Assembly: GCF_004310335.1 (NCBI RefSeq)
Contig: NZ_SIRS01000004.1
Span: 289,856 to 353,855, forward strand
DNA length: 64,000 nucleotides
Reading direction: 5' to 3'
Source of the DNA: Hyunsoonleella pacifica
Lineage (GTDB): Bacteria > Bacteroidota > Bacteroidia > Flavobacteriales > Flavobacteriaceae
The notes beneath the pieces were generated by a model. It was not told where the DNA came from. It saw only the letters and a program-made list of their open reading frames with translations, and ran no database searches. The translations under genes were made by a program, and so were the position numbers. Position 1 is the stretch's first letter. Each line of letters opens with the position of its first letter. Shown piece by piece: positions 40,367-50,007 of this stretch.

Positions 40367-41373
40367 TACATCTTAGTTTTGTAATAGTTACGAAGTAAAA
40401 CCTCTACTGGTTTGTTTTGTGGTGTGAACATTGGATTATCTTGTCCGCCAGAAAGATCATGATTAATAAACCATTTCCAAATAAACCCTCCTGCAAACCA
40501 CTCTTCTTTCCAAAACGTTTCAAACAATGCTTTTGTTGTATTTACTTGTGCTTGTAAATTTACTTGATTCATACTTCTATCACTTTTCCATGGTTCTTTT
40601 CCTGCATAATCAACACTTCTATAACCAAATTCTGTAAACAGTATTGGTTTATCAAATTTAACAGAGACTTCTTTTACTATTTTTTTATGTTCTTCCCATC
40701 CTTTTACACATTCTTCAAAAGATGGTGTCTTGCTATCACTTACTGGGAAATATGCATCTACTCCTACATAATCCAAATCTTCCCAAAAAGGTGTACGTTT
40801 AAATTCATCCCAGTTGGCTGCGTATGTTAATTTGCCTTTATAAACTGCTTTTATCTTCTTTATTAAATCCGTCCAATACTTTGGTCTGTTTTCAATAAAA
40901 CGCTCCAATTCGGTTCCAATACAAAATATGTCGACATTTAGTTCTTCCCCTAACATGGCATACTCCAAAATAAATTTAGAATAGGTATTTTCTAGTACTT
41001 GCCAATCTGCTTCACTTTCCATTTCAATATACCCAGTAAATTCTCCATGCCAAACCCAAATTTGTGGTTTCAACATGATATTAATATTCTTTTTTCTGAG
41101 TTCTTGAATGTATTGTTTTGCGCCATCAACAGTTTCTCCAAACCATTGCCTAGGTGTGTTGTACACAATTTCTGGATGCTTTAAATCTTTAATAAACCCA
41201 AAAGGCATAACTGCAGCATAATTTGCATTTACGCTAACAACAGGATTGACATGTTTATCTGAAACTTCTGTATTTGCAGCTACAAAGCTAACACCATTAA
41301 TTTTTTTGGATTGAGTTTCACATGATTGTATTACAAATAAAAGAACAAAAAAAAGAAGCTTAAAAGGTTTCAT
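40366..41373 (-). CDS. GH113-like glycoside hydrolase, lipoprotein
   Basis: 335 residues. Lipobox VIQSC (Cys18) places it on a membrane surface. The TIM-barrel has CIGTELE with the probable acid/base Glu155 and ILFTEFGYRS with the probable nucleophile Glu248, as in GH113 beta-mannanase-like enzymes. The substrate is not proven. First of three overlapping genes read toward 38379. Confidence 0.82.
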   Translation of the reverse strand: MKPFKLLFFVLLFVIQSCETQSKKINGVSFVAANTEVSDKHVNPVVSVNANYAAVMPFGFIKDLKHPEIVYNTPRQWFGETVDGAKQYIQELRKKNINIMLKPQIWVWHGEFTGYIEMESEADWQVLENTYSKFILEYAMLGEELNVDIFCIGTELERFIENRPKYWTDLIKKIKAVYKGKLTYAANWDEFKRTPFWEDLDYVGVDAYFPVSDSKTPSFEECVKGWEEHKKIVKEVSVKFDKPILFTEFGYRSVDYAGKEPWKSDRSMNQVNLQAQVNTTKALFETFWKEEWFAGGFIWKWFINHDLSGGQDNPMFTPQNKPVEVLLRNYYKTKM

Positions 41374-41419
41374 ATAACACGCTTTAAGCTCCTAATTTAC
41401 TATTATATTCTGATTTTGT

Positions 41420-42325
41420 TTAGAACAATGCTCTTAATCCAATGTTAAATGTTTGTCCTAAACCAGAGTTTTTACCAAAAAGAAAATTAGAGTATAAAAA
41501 TTCTGCATTTAATGTTTTTGTTAGTTGGTATTTTGCACCACCGCCAAGTATAGTTACACTTTGACTAAAATCGTTCTCTCCTGCATCGTTAGCACCAAAA
41601 GATATTAATTCTATATGTTGGGCTAATCCTAATACGGTAAATTTTGAACTTGGAAAGTAACTTAAAAACACACCTGGTGTTAAACGCAAACTATTGTAAG
41701 CAAAACTGTTTTGTTCTCCAAAATTATACTCTGTATTTAGCTCTGTAAATAATTGCCAATCACCTCCTGCAAAACTATAATCGTAAAAAAATCTGTTTTG
41801 AAAAATGAATCCATCTTGATCTAAAAATACACCATTCTCTGTTTCATTATCTATTAATGGAATATGAAATGCAGTTTGTATTGTAAAATTACCAACACTC
41901 TTTATAGGATTAAATTTAATAGCTGGTGCAAAAGAAGTTAAACCAGAACGTGCTGTCCCTCTTTCCCCATCAAAAGAAAATACATCTAAAGCATCTCTTC
42001 CACCTATTGCGTTTGAGCGCACTTCAAATAACAAACCTAAATTAAATCTATTGCTATCTGATACACCTGTAAAAATATCTACGCTTGATGTAAAAAATGA
42101 GTTTCTTGGAATATCGCGTTTTTGTGTTCCCTCTGAGTTTCCAAATAAGTCTTTAGTCTCTGTATATAAGTTATTAAACCACTTGATATCCCATTGTCCT
42201 TTTTTTAGAAGAATTGATGGTGTATAGGTTTGAATTACACTGCGTTCTTCTTGATCATCTTCTTGCGAAAATCCGTTAAATGATATCGCTACTAATGCTA
42301 CTGCTATTGCTATTATTTTTTTCAT
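41420..42325 (-). CDS. Outer-membrane beta-barrel protein of unknown function
   Basis: 301 residues: signal peptide (ISFNGFSQ), then alternating aromatic and polar strands and a C-terminal ...NIGLRALF, typical of an outer-membrane barrel. A transporter-like barrel is likely, but I cannot name the family. 46 nt upstream of the GH113-like gene on the same strand. Confidence 0.75.
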   Translation of the reverse strand: MKKIIAIAVALVAISFNGFSQEDDQEERSVIQTYTPSILLKKGQWDIKWFNNLYTETKDLFGNSEGTQKRDIPRNSFFTSSVDIFTGVSDSNRFNLGLLFEVRSNAIGGRDALDVFSFDGERGTARSGLTSFAPAIKFNPIKSVGNFTIQTAFHIPLIDNETENGVFLDQDGFIFQNRFFYDYSFAGGDWQLFTELNTEYNFGEQNSFAYNSLRLTPGVFLSYFPSSKFTVLGLAQHIELISFGANDAGENDFSQSVTILGGGAKYQLTKTLNAEFLYSNFLFGKNSGLGQTFNIGLRALF

Positions 42326-42394
42326 TATTTTGATTTTTGGTTATTTAACATCATTTTTTTTTACAGAATGATGTATGTGTTGTTTTTAATTGAT

Positions 42395-43108
42395 TTATTG
42401 TTTGTTAATTGTCCAATCGTAAGGAAAATAACTTAGTTTCCATTTTCCTTCCAATTTTTCGTTTCTGTACTTATTTATAAAATCGATCTCATCAGTACCT
42501 TTCATGGTAAAATCACCTTTATACCATTCCATTATTTGAGATACTTGTACTCTATTTTTCTTTGTATTTACTTGTATAAAACTACCATTAATTGCCTTCT
42601 TTGTTTGCGCTTCCAACTGTGCATCTAAAGTGTTTGGCAAATATGCTTTATTTATTAAAGGAGGGCATCCCACTGCACCGCACACTAACACAAAGTGAAA
42701 ACGGGCATCGTTAAATTGCGCTCTTAATAGTTTGTGCTCAATATCATTCAAGGTAATATTCTTACCTCCTAAATTATGTTTGGTTTTATCGAAAAAACCA
42801 GCATGATCTAAAGGTGATTTTGTTGGGTACTTGTCAATTAGTCCTTTTATTACTGATAGATTATAAGCATTAATCCAAAATGCTTGGTAATTTTTCGCAT
42901 CGCTTTTAGATACTGAAATACCTTCGGCTATTTTTAAAATTTCATTAAGCTTTGCAGGATCGCTATGTATGTTATCATAGGCCACCTTTCCGTTTGAAAC
43001 ATTTGCTTTAAAAAACACATCTGCCTTAGTGAAAAACATATTTAGGTCTTGCGCTTTTACAGAAAGTCCCACTAATGTTAAAGTTAGTATTATTATGATT
43101 TTTTTCAT
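42395..43108 (-). CDS. DUF547 protein, secreted
   Basis: 237 residues with a cleavable signal peptide (LSVKAQ). DUF547 motifs AFWINAYNLSVIKGL and HFVLVCGAVGCPPLIN are present. It is a paralogue of the DUF547 lipoprotein at 35944-36825 but lacks the lipobox and linker. First gene of a minus-strand run that continues into the barrel and hydrolase genes. Confidence 0.87.
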   Translation of the reverse strand: MKKIIIILTLTLVGLSVKAQDLNMFFTKADVFFKANVSNGKVAYDNIHSDPAKLNEILKIAEGISVSKSDAKNYQAFWINAYNLSVIKGLIDKYPTKSPLDHAGFFDKTKHNLGGKNITLNDIEHKLLRAQFNDARFHFVLVCGAVGCPPLINKAYLPNTLDAQLEAQTKKAINGSFIQVNTKKNRVQVSQIMEWYKGDFTMKGTDEIDFINKYRNEKLEGKWKLSYFPYDWTINKQ

Positions 43109-43484
43109 TTTATTAAATATTTGATTTTTTAATTTTCTCTCATCTAAGTCTATTTAATTTCCACAAACTTTCAAAAAAAGTTAAAGTTTTTTCGCGTCTT
43201 TGGATAATACAAATCCTTACAAAGAATATTCAATTTAAATTAGTTCTAAATTAAATAGTTGTGTTAAGTTATTATCTTTAGATGCGACCTAAAAGCGTGT
43301 TACCACAACTTTATTAAACACAAAATTAGTTTAGTAAAAGTCACTCCTTAACAAGGAAGCCCGCGTTAGGGATTGTAGCGGTAGCTTTTGGCGAGGCGAG
43401 CATCGAGCCAAAACTTTTAGTGGAAAGCCCGACCCGACCTAAGGAGGGTAACGCTCAATTAAAAATTACACTAACAACCAAATT
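43109..43484. other. Divergent intergenic region with REP-like element
   Basis: 376 bp between the divergent DUF547 and FAD oxidoreductase genes. 43109-43355 is AT-rich with no perfect TAnnTTTG; a near match TATCTTTA is at about 43271. The rest is the REP-like element copy A, which ends 24 bp before the oxidoreductase ATG and so probably lies in its leader. Confidence 0.55.
43359..43460 (+). repeat. REP-like dispersed element, copy A
   Basis: Starts CGCGTTAGGGATTG and ends GGGTAACGC; the GCGTTA and TAACGC ends are inverted repeats. An internal stem TTTTGGC (43386-43392) pairs with GCCAAAA (43407-43413). GGAAAGCCCGACCC follows. Related copies lie at 32122-32235 and 53265-53351, both inverted. 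Confidence 0.8.
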
Positions 43485-44786
43485 ATGGAAGAACATATCG
43501 TTATTATAGGCAATGGCATTTCTGGCGTAACTGCTGCGAGACACATTAGAAAATTGTCTGACAAAAAAATTACTATTGTCTCTGCTGAGACAGATTATTT
43601 CTTTTCCCGTACTGCACTAATGTATGTTTATATGGGACATATGAAGTTTGAACATACACAACCTTACGAGAATTGGTTTTGGGAAAAGAACCGAATTGCG
43701 CTTAAAAAAGGGTTTGTAAACCAAGTGGATACCGCTGCTAAAACTTTGCATTTTGCTGAGGGCGACACATTACAATATGATAAATTAATTATTGCTACTG
43801 GTAGTAAGCCTAACAAATTTGGATGGCCAGGGCAAGATTTAGATGGCGTTATGGGCATGTACCATAAGCAGGATTTAGAAAATCTTGAAAAATATGCGCC
43901 TAATAAGGAGGTTTGTAAACGCGCTGTAATAGTTGGTGGAGGTTTAATTGGTATTGAACTAGCAGAAATGCTAAATTCTAGAAGTATTCCTGTTACTTTT
44001 TTAGTACGAGAAAATAGTTTTTGGAATGGCGTGCTACCCGATGGAGAAAGCGAAATGATTAATCGCCACATAAAAAATCATCATATCGATTTACGCTTAG
44101 GTATGAATCTGAAAGAGATTAAATCTGATGAAAACGGAAAAGTAAAATCCATCATTATTCAAGAAACAGGAGAAGAGATTGAATGTAATGTAGTTGGCTT
44201 AACCGCTGGTGTATCTCCTAATATTGATTTCATAAAAGATTCTAATATTGAAACAGGTAGAGGTGTAAAAGTAAATCGTTATTTAGAAACTAACATTCCT
44301 GATGTTTACGCTATTGGTGATTGTGCAGAACAACACGAGGGCATAAATGGGCGCAGGCCTATTGAAGCGGTGTGGTACACAGGACGAATGATGGGTGAAA
44401 CTCTAGCACAAACCATTTGCGGAAATAGAATACAATATAATCCGGGGCATTGGTTTAATTCTGCTAAATTTATGGATATTGAATACCAAACTTATGGTTG
44501 GGTATTTGCAAAACCTAGAGAAAACGAAGCGCATTTTCATTGGAAACATGAGGACGATACAAAGTGTATAACCGTTTGTTATGACACTACTACAAATGCT
44601 TTTTTAGGCATTAACACTTTTGGGATTAGAATGCGTCATGAAACTTTTGATACGTGGCTTACTGAAAAACGTGATGTAGACTATGTGATGCAACATCTCT
44701 CTGAAGCCAATTTTGACCCTGAATTTTACAGCCACTACGAGGCTGATATATTATTAGCCTACAATAAACAACTACAAACCGTATAA
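43485..44786 (+). CDS. NAD(P)/FAD-dependent oxidoreductase
   Basis: 433 residues. FAD Rossmann motif VIIGNGISGVTAARH at residue 5, NAD(P) motif VIVGGGLIGIELAEM near 150 and the second FAD motif VYAIGDCAE near 280: pyridine nucleotide-disulfide reductase/rubredoxin reductase-like. No CxxC redox pair next to the FAD motif. It ends 2 nt before the Fe-S membrane protein, so the pair may pass electrons between NAD(P)H and that protein (inference). Confidence 0.88.
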   Translation: MEEHIVIIGNGISGVTAARHIRKLSDKKITIVSAETDYFFSRTALMYVYMGHMKFEHTQPYENWFWEKNRIALKKGFVNQVDTAAKTLHFAEGDTLQYDKLIIATGSKPNKFGWPGQDLDGVMGMYHKQDLENLEKYAPNKEVCKRAVIVGGGLIGIELAEMLNSRSIPVTFLVRENSFWNGVLPDGESEMINRHIKNHHIDLRLGMNLKEIKSDENGKVKSIIIQETGEEIECNVVGLTAGVSPNIDFIKDSNIETGRGVKVNRYLETNIPDVYAIGDCAEQHEGINGRRPIEAVWYTGRMMGETLAQTICGNRIQYNPGHWFNSAKFMDIEYQTYGWVFAKPRENEAHFHWKHEDDTKCITVCYDTTTNAFLGINTFGIRMRHETFDTWLTEKRDVDYVMQHLSEANFDPEFYSHYEADILLAYNKQLQTV

Positions 44787-44788
44787 CC

Positions 44789-46378
44789 ATGAGTAATAAA
44801 ATAAACCACAGCATGTCTTTAGCAAAACCAGATGCAATTGACATTACGAACAAACAAAAAATAGCGCTTGCAATAGGTATTATTGGGCTATTAATTTTAA
44901 CATTAGCATTATTTAATACTAATTTTCCAAATAAAGGTATATTCTTAACACTAGCGTTAGTATTAACATCTGGTGGAATAGTAGTGTATTCTAGGGAAGC
45001 TTATTTAACAAAATTAGAGGGTATAAAAAATGATGGTGTTTGGTTTAAATCTATCTCCTCTCGAGGTACTTGGGGCTGGATTGTAGGTGTTATACTCACT
45101 GCTTTTTATATCATATTATATTTCTTTCCTAAATATTTAGGTTTAGGAGCAGACGGTGCGGAAAACACAGGATTAATTGCATTATTTGACCCTTTAAGTA
45201 AACTTTTAAGCGGAAGACCTGCAAGCCAGTGGTTTGTATATGGTGCTCTATACACTGTTGCTATTTTAGCTTTTGGATATAAGTTTATTTTAAAATATAG
45301 ACACAACCGTTACCAACAAATACGAACAGTATCGGTTATGTTCTTTCAATTAGGTTTTGCATTTTTAATTCCGGAGTTCATGTATGTTATGAACAACGAT
45401 TTGCCTTATTATGATTTAAAAAGTGTGTGGCCGCTTAACTATTACATTTTTGATGAATGGTCTGTAAATGGTTTTCTTTCAAACGGTAATATTGGTTTAG
45501 CTCTAATTTTATTTGGTATTATTTCAATATTTGTAATTACACCTATTTTAACTTATAAATTTGGTAAACGCTGGTATTGTTCATGGGTTTGTGGTTGTGG
45601 CGGTTTAGCTGAAACTGCTGGAGATTCTTTTAGACAGTTATCTTCTAAAAAAATGTCTGCTTGGAAACTAGAACGTTGGTTAATACATACTGTTTTAGTG
45701 TTTTCTGTAGTAATGACGGTAGCTATGGTATATACCTATTTGGGTTATGATAAAAATAATTTTTGGTTAACCCGAGGTGTTTTTATTGCATTAGTGATTG
45801 CCTTCTTAACTTTAGTATTTGCTGGTGTTATGTTTTTTAAAAGACAAGAATTAGGCAAAGATGCCAAATATGGCGCTATTGGTTTCTTTGTAGTTATTAC
45901 ACTATTACTTGTTATGCATTTTACAGGTACTACAAATGAAATTTTCTACATTAAAGCTGGCGCATTACGATCTGCTTATGGTTTATATATAGGATCTATA
46001 TTTTCAGGAGTTATTGGTACAGGGTTTTACCCTATTTTAGGAAGTCGTTCTTGGTGTAGATTTGGGTGTCCAATGGCTGCAATTTTAGGATTTCAACAAC
46101 GTTTATTCTCTAAATTTAGAATTACAACTAACGGCGGACAATGTATTTCTTGCGGAAACTGCTCAAACAGTTGTGAAATGGGAATTGATGTTCGTGCCTA
46201 TGCACAAAAAGGCGAAAACATAGTTCGCTCAAGTTGTGTTGGCTGTGGTATTTGTTCTGCAGTTTGCCCAAGAGGAGTTTTAAAGCTTGAAAACGACAGT
46301 ATGGAAGGGCGTATTAACCCAACAGAAATTCTTTTAGGAAATGATGTAGATTTAATGGATTTAGTAAATCAAAAATAA
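44789..46378 (+). CDS. Membrane 4Fe-4S protein (NapH/CcoG/NosR-like)
   Basis: 529 residues. Several hydrophobic segments in the first 420 residues, with CSWVCGCGG and CRFGCP motifs as in NapH/NosR polyferredoxins; the C-terminus holds two [4Fe-4S] motifs, CISCGNCSNSC and CVGCGICSAVCP. The N-terminus (about 35 residues) is cytoplasmic. Likely a quinone-linked electron-transfer unit for the preceding FAD enzyme (inference). The next gene begins at the base after its stop. Confidence 0.87.
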   Translation: MSNKINHSMSLAKPDAIDITNKQKIALAIGIIGLLILTLALFNTNFPNKGIFLTLALVLTSGGIVVYSREAYLTKLEGIKNDGVWFKSISSRGTWGWIVGVILTAFYIILYFFPKYLGLGADGAENTGLIALFDPLSKLLSGRPASQWFVYGALYTVAILAFGYKFILKYRHNRYQQIRTVSVMFFQLGFAFLIPEFMYVMNNDLPYYDLKSVWPLNYYIFDEWSVNGFLSNGNIGLALILFGIISIFVITPILTYKFGKRWYCSWVCGCGGLAETAGDSFRQLSSKKMSAWKLERWLIHTVLVFSVVMTVAMVYTYLGYDKNNFWLTRGVFIALVIAFLTLVFAGVMFFKRQELGKDAKYGAIGFFVVITLLLVMHFTGTTNEIFYIKAGALRSAYGLYIGSIFSGVIGTGFYPILGSRSWCRFGCPMAAILGFQQRLFSKFRITTNGGQCISCGNCSNSCEMGIDVRAYAQKGENIVRSSCVGCGICSAVCPRGVLKLENDSMEGRINPTEILLGNDVDLMDLVNQK

Positions 46379-47281
46379 ATGCGCTTTATTATTGTCTTTG
46401 TTCTACTAAGTACTTTTGGGTATGCTCAAAAAACATATCACAAAACCTATTTTGATAATGGAACTATAAAGAACGAAGGCTGGATAGAAAATAATTTAAA
46501 AACTGGCTTTTGGAAATTCTATTTTGAATCTGGAAAATTAAAAAAACAAGGTTATTTTAAATATGGCTTAGCGTCAGAATATTGGGAGTTTTTTTTCGAA
46601 AACGGAAACCGTGAAAGTGAAGGTCATTTTCTAAATAATGAAAAGGAAAAATTCTGGAAATACTATTATATAAATGGTAGTATAAAAAAAGAGGGGAGCT
46701 ATAAGCATTATTTTAAAACAGGCCGCTGGAGAACATACTTTGCTTCTGGAAAACTTAATTCTGAAGGAGATTATTTCAATAATAAGAAAGTGAATTATTG
46801 GAAGTTCTATTATGAAAATGGTAACAAGGAAAGTGAAGGTAGGTTTGACAATGACATCAAAAATAAATATTGGAAGTTTTACTATCCTAATAAAACCATA
46901 AAAAAAGAGGGCAACTATATCAACAAAAAAGCCTCAGGTTATTGGCAATTCTTTTTTAATAATGGTCAACTAGAAAAAAAAGGTGTGTTTAAAAATGGTA
47001 AGTATAATGGGTATTGGTCTTTCTTTAGAAAAAATGGTACAAAAGAAAAGGAAGGTCACTTTATAGACGGCAAGAAGAATAAATGGTGGCTGTTCTATGA
47101 TGATATGGATAAAATAAATCATAAATGCCAGCTAGAAAATGGTGTAAAAAATGGCTATTGCTTAATGTACACCAACGAAAAGTTAATATCTGCGAGAAAA
47201 TACCAATCAGGAAAAAAAATCAAAGAGTGGACTGATTTAGAATCCTTTAAAAAAGAAAACAAATTGAGTGATTTAAGATAA
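46379..47281 (+). CDS. MORN/YwqK-like repeat protein, secreted
   Basis: 300 residues: signal peptide (STFGYAQ), then about ten copies of a 22-24-residue repeat of the form NGxxKxEGxxxNxxKxGxWKFYY. These are MORN-2 type repeats found in many Bacteroidota proteins, often labelled antitoxin YwqK without evidence. No partner toxin is nearby. It starts immediately after the Fe-S gene, suggesting translational coupling. Confidence 0.82.
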   Translation: MRFIIVFVLLSTFGYAQKTYHKTYFDNGTIKNEGWIENNLKTGFWKFYFESGKLKKQGYFKYGLASEYWEFFFENGNRESEGHFLNNEKEKFWKYYYINGSIKKEGSYKHYFKTGRWRTYFASGKLNSEGDYFNNKKVNYWKFYYENGNKESEGRFDNDIKNKYWKFYYPNKTIKKEGNYINKKASGYWQFFFNNGQLEKKGVFKNGKYNGYWSFFRKNGTKEKEGHFIDGKKNKWWLFYDDMDKINHKCQLENGVKNGYCLMYTNEKLISARKYQSGKKIKEWTDLESFKKENKLSDLR

Positions 47282-47372
47282 ATGCTATTAAAGTTCATTT
47301 TTAATTTCATCTCATTTTACTTGAAATTATTAATTTAGTACTCACTTTTTAAACTCTAACTCTTTTATTCTG

Positions 47373-49142
47373 ATGTCCGTCAAAAACAGGAATATTACTA
47401 TTGCCGTTTTACCATTTCAAGTAACTAGCAATGATGATAGGATAGCTACTCTGTTTCTTGGTTTTACAGAAGACCTTATTACTAATTTTTCAAAATTCAT
47501 TGGACTTTCAGTTATTTCCTCATTCTCTACAAGTAGAATAAAAGACATTTCCAATCAGAAGGAGATCGATAAGTTGGGAGCAGATTATTTTATTTTTGGT
47601 AGTGTTCGTGAACATCAAACCAAACTAAGAATTTCTATTCAACTTATAAAAAGTGAAGATCAAAGCCTAGTTTTTGGCAATCAGTATGATAAATCGTTAG
47701 ATGCACTATTAGAAACACAAGATGCTATAGTACATCAAATAACTACCGTACTAGAAGAAAAAATAAATTATAACCTCTTATCGCATTCCTACAAAAAAAA
47801 CTCTGTTGATCTAGCAGCGTACGAGAATTACTTAATGGGTATGCATACTTTAAAAAAGGGATCTGGAGATAATGATGAAAAGTCTAGAACTTACTTTAAC
47901 GCCGCTTTAAAAATTAACCCAAATTATTCTTTAGCCTATACAGGACTATCTCTAAGCTATTTTAACTTTTGGTCTTGTTTATTATGGGACAGGTGGGACG
48001 AAAACATGAAAGGTGCTCATGAATATGCACTTAAAGCTATTGAACTAGATGAGAATGATTATACTGCTTTAGGAATTTTGGGTAGAACTTTTGTGTATTC
48101 TGGAGCATACGAAAAAGCAGAACATTACTTAAGAAAGTCGTTAAGAATGAACTCCAATGACTGCTCTCACTTGCTAAGAGTAGCATTCTCCTTTATGTTT
48201 TTAGGATACCTTGGCGAAGCGTTAAAATTATATCATAAAGCTATTGATTTAAATCCCTTTCACTCTAATCATTATTTTGCTCATGGCGCTATTTACTATT
48301 TAGAAAAAGGCGATTTTACAAAAAGTATTGAACTTGCAAAAAAAGCACCAGTAGATCATTGGACAGATTTCCCTGCATTCATAGCTTCTGCATATTTGCA
48401 AACTGAACAATACGATTTAATGTGGCAACATTGGGATATTTATTTAGACCTTTTTAAAAGAGAAGTATATTCAGGAGAAAAAAACATGGAAGAAGAAGCC
48501 TTAAAATGGCTTTTAGTAGTAAATCCATTTAAGAACAAATCTTGCTTAAATATACTTATAGATTACATTAAAACTGAAAAACGAATTTCTAAAACTGAGG
48601 AATCTAGCATAAAAATTGGCAATTCATTTAGCCTTGTTGGAAATGTTTGGGAGATTTCTTTTAAAGATACTTCAGTAATTTTCAAAGATGCCAAAGGACT
48701 ACATGACATTTACAAGCTTTTAAAACAGCCCAATGAAGAATTGCATTGCCTTGATCTTATGCAGTCTGTAGTAGACGAAACACACAGCGAATCTACAATA
48801 GACCATAAAGCTAAGACAAGCTATCATGCTCGTATAAAAGCCCTTCAAGAAGAAATTGAAGAAGCTGAAAGTCTTAACCAAATTGGACGTATTTCTGTAT
48901 TAAGAGAAGAATACGATAGTATTTTAAACCATCTATCCCAATCTCTTGGGTTAGCAGGAAAAACAAGAAAAGTAAATTCTACATTAGAAAAAGCACGTTC
49001 TGCAGTAACATGGCGTATCCGAAATAGTATAAAAAAAATGGAAGCCATGCATCCAGATTTAGCCAACCACCTATCAAAATCCATTAAAACAGGAACTTAT
49101 TGTTCTTATAAGCCAGAGGTTGAGGCAAACTGGACTTTATAA
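47373..49142 (+). CDS. TolB-like/TPR protein with an unusual C-terminal signalling domain
   Basis: 589 residues, no signal peptide. Residues about 5-125 resemble the TolB-like domain of adenylate-cyclase-associated and FlgO proteins (IAVLPFQVTSND..., YFIFGSVREHQTKLRISIQLI). Residues about 145-340 are TPR repeats (SLAYTGLSLSYFNFW, DYTALGILGRTFVYSGAYEKAEHYL). The last 185 residues (GNVWEISFKDTSVIFKDAKG... RIRNSIKKMEAMHP...GTYCSYKPE) look like a C-terminal domain I know from actinobacterial AAA/TPR regulators. Role unknown, perhaps regulatory. 91 bp after the MORN gene. Confidence 0.75.
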   Translation: MSVKNRNITIAVLPFQVTSNDDRIATLFLGFTEDLITNFSKFIGLSVISSFSTSRIKDISNQKEIDKLGADYFIFGSVREHQTKLRISIQLIKSEDQSLVFGNQYDKSLDALLETQDAIVHQITTVLEEKINYNLLSHSYKKNSVDLAAYENYLMGMHTLKKGSGDNDEKSRTYFNAALKINPNYSLAYTGLSLSYFNFWSCLLWDRWDENMKGAHEYALKAIELDENDYTALGILGRTFVYSGAYEKAEHYLRKSLRMNSNDCSHLLRVAFSFMFLGYLGEALKLYHKAIDLNPFHSNHYFAHGAIYYLEKGDFTKSIELAKKAPVDHWTDFPAFIASAYLQTEQYDLMWQHWDIYLDLFKREVYSGEKNMEEEALKWLLVVNPFKNKSCLNILIDYIKTEKRISKTEESSIKIGNSFSLVGNVWEISFKDTSVIFKDAKGLHDIYKLLKQPNEELHCLDLMQSVVDETHSESTIDHKAKTSYHARIKALQEEIEEAESLNQIGRISVLREEYDSILNHLSQSLGLAGKTRKVNSTLEKARSAVTWRIRNSIKKMEAMHPDLANHLSKSIKTGTYCSYKPEVEANWTL

Positions 49143-49249
49143 TTAAACCAAAACTCACATTTTATTTTTTTAAAACTTACATCGTAAGGTAAAAACTTAC
49201 GCCTTAAAGGTTGAATGCAAAAATTATTAATCAAAAAATCAACGTAATT

Positions 49250-50005
49250 ATGCCAACACCTTTAGAAATTTTATTAGACCCCATCTCATTAACAGCACTA
49301 GGAATGTATGCCCTTTTAATTATTTGGGAAGCCTTATTCCCTGCACAAGAACTTCCTAAAGTAAAAAACTGGAAACTTAAAGGAATGACTTCCTTTACTG
49401 TATTTTTCTTTTTATCATCTTACTTACCATTATTAACCGATCCTTTTTTGTCACAATATCAATTATTTGATTTAACAAGTTTAGGAAATATTAGAGGTGG
49501 AATTGTAGCTATTATAATTTACGAATTAGCCGTTTTTGTATGGCACCGCGCTATGCATAAATCTAACTTTTTATGGAGAACATTCCATCAAATGCATCAT
49601 AGTGCAGAACGAATGGATACTTATGGCGCTTTTTATTTTAGTCTTTTTGATATGATAGGATTTACCTTTTTAGGTAGTGTTTGTTTGGCTTTATTAATTG
49701 GTGTAACACCACAAGCAGTAACTATTATGCTTCTAGGTACAATGTTTTTAGGCATTTTTCAGCATACTAATATTAAAACTCCATACTGGCTAGGTTATGT
49801 TATTCAACGTCCAGAAAGCCATACAGTACATCATGCTAAGGGCATTCATAAGCACAACTATTCTGATTTACCAATATTTGATATCATTTTCGGTTCATTT
49901 AAAAATCCAAAAGACTATGAGCATGAAACTGGGTTTTATCATGGTGCTTCATCTAAAGTAGTGGAGATGCTAACATTTCAAGATATTAATAAACAAAAGC
50001 AATAA
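49250..50005 (+). CDS. Fatty acid hydroxylase/sterol desaturase family protein
   Basis: About 252 residues. Multi-pass membrane di-iron enzyme with histidine clusters HRAMH, HQMHH and HTVHH. The frame opens at a TTG (49211), but the ATG at 49250 precedes the first membrane segment and is preferred. The hydroxylated or desaturated lipid is unknown. It is followed 2 nt later by the homocysteine methyltransferase gene. Confidence 0.87.
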   Translation: MPTPLEILLDPISLTALGMYALLIIWEALFPAQELPKVKNWKLKGMTSFTVFFFLSSYLPLLTDPFLSQYQLFDLTSLGNIRGGIVAIIIYELAVFVWHRAMHKSNFLWRTFHQMHHSAERMDTYGAFYFSLFDMIGFTFLGSVCLALLIGVTPQAVTIMLLGTMFLGIFQHTNIKTPYWLGYVIQRPESHTVHHAKGIHKHNYSDLPIFDIIFGSFKNPKDYEHETGFYHGASSKVVEMLTFQDINKQKQ

Positions 50006-50007
50006 CC

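Noticed and set aside
46379-47281. Toxin-antitoxin system based on the YwqK-like label of the MORN protein
   Set aside because: The protein has a secretion signal and no toxin-like partner is next to it; the label in the family is not evidence.
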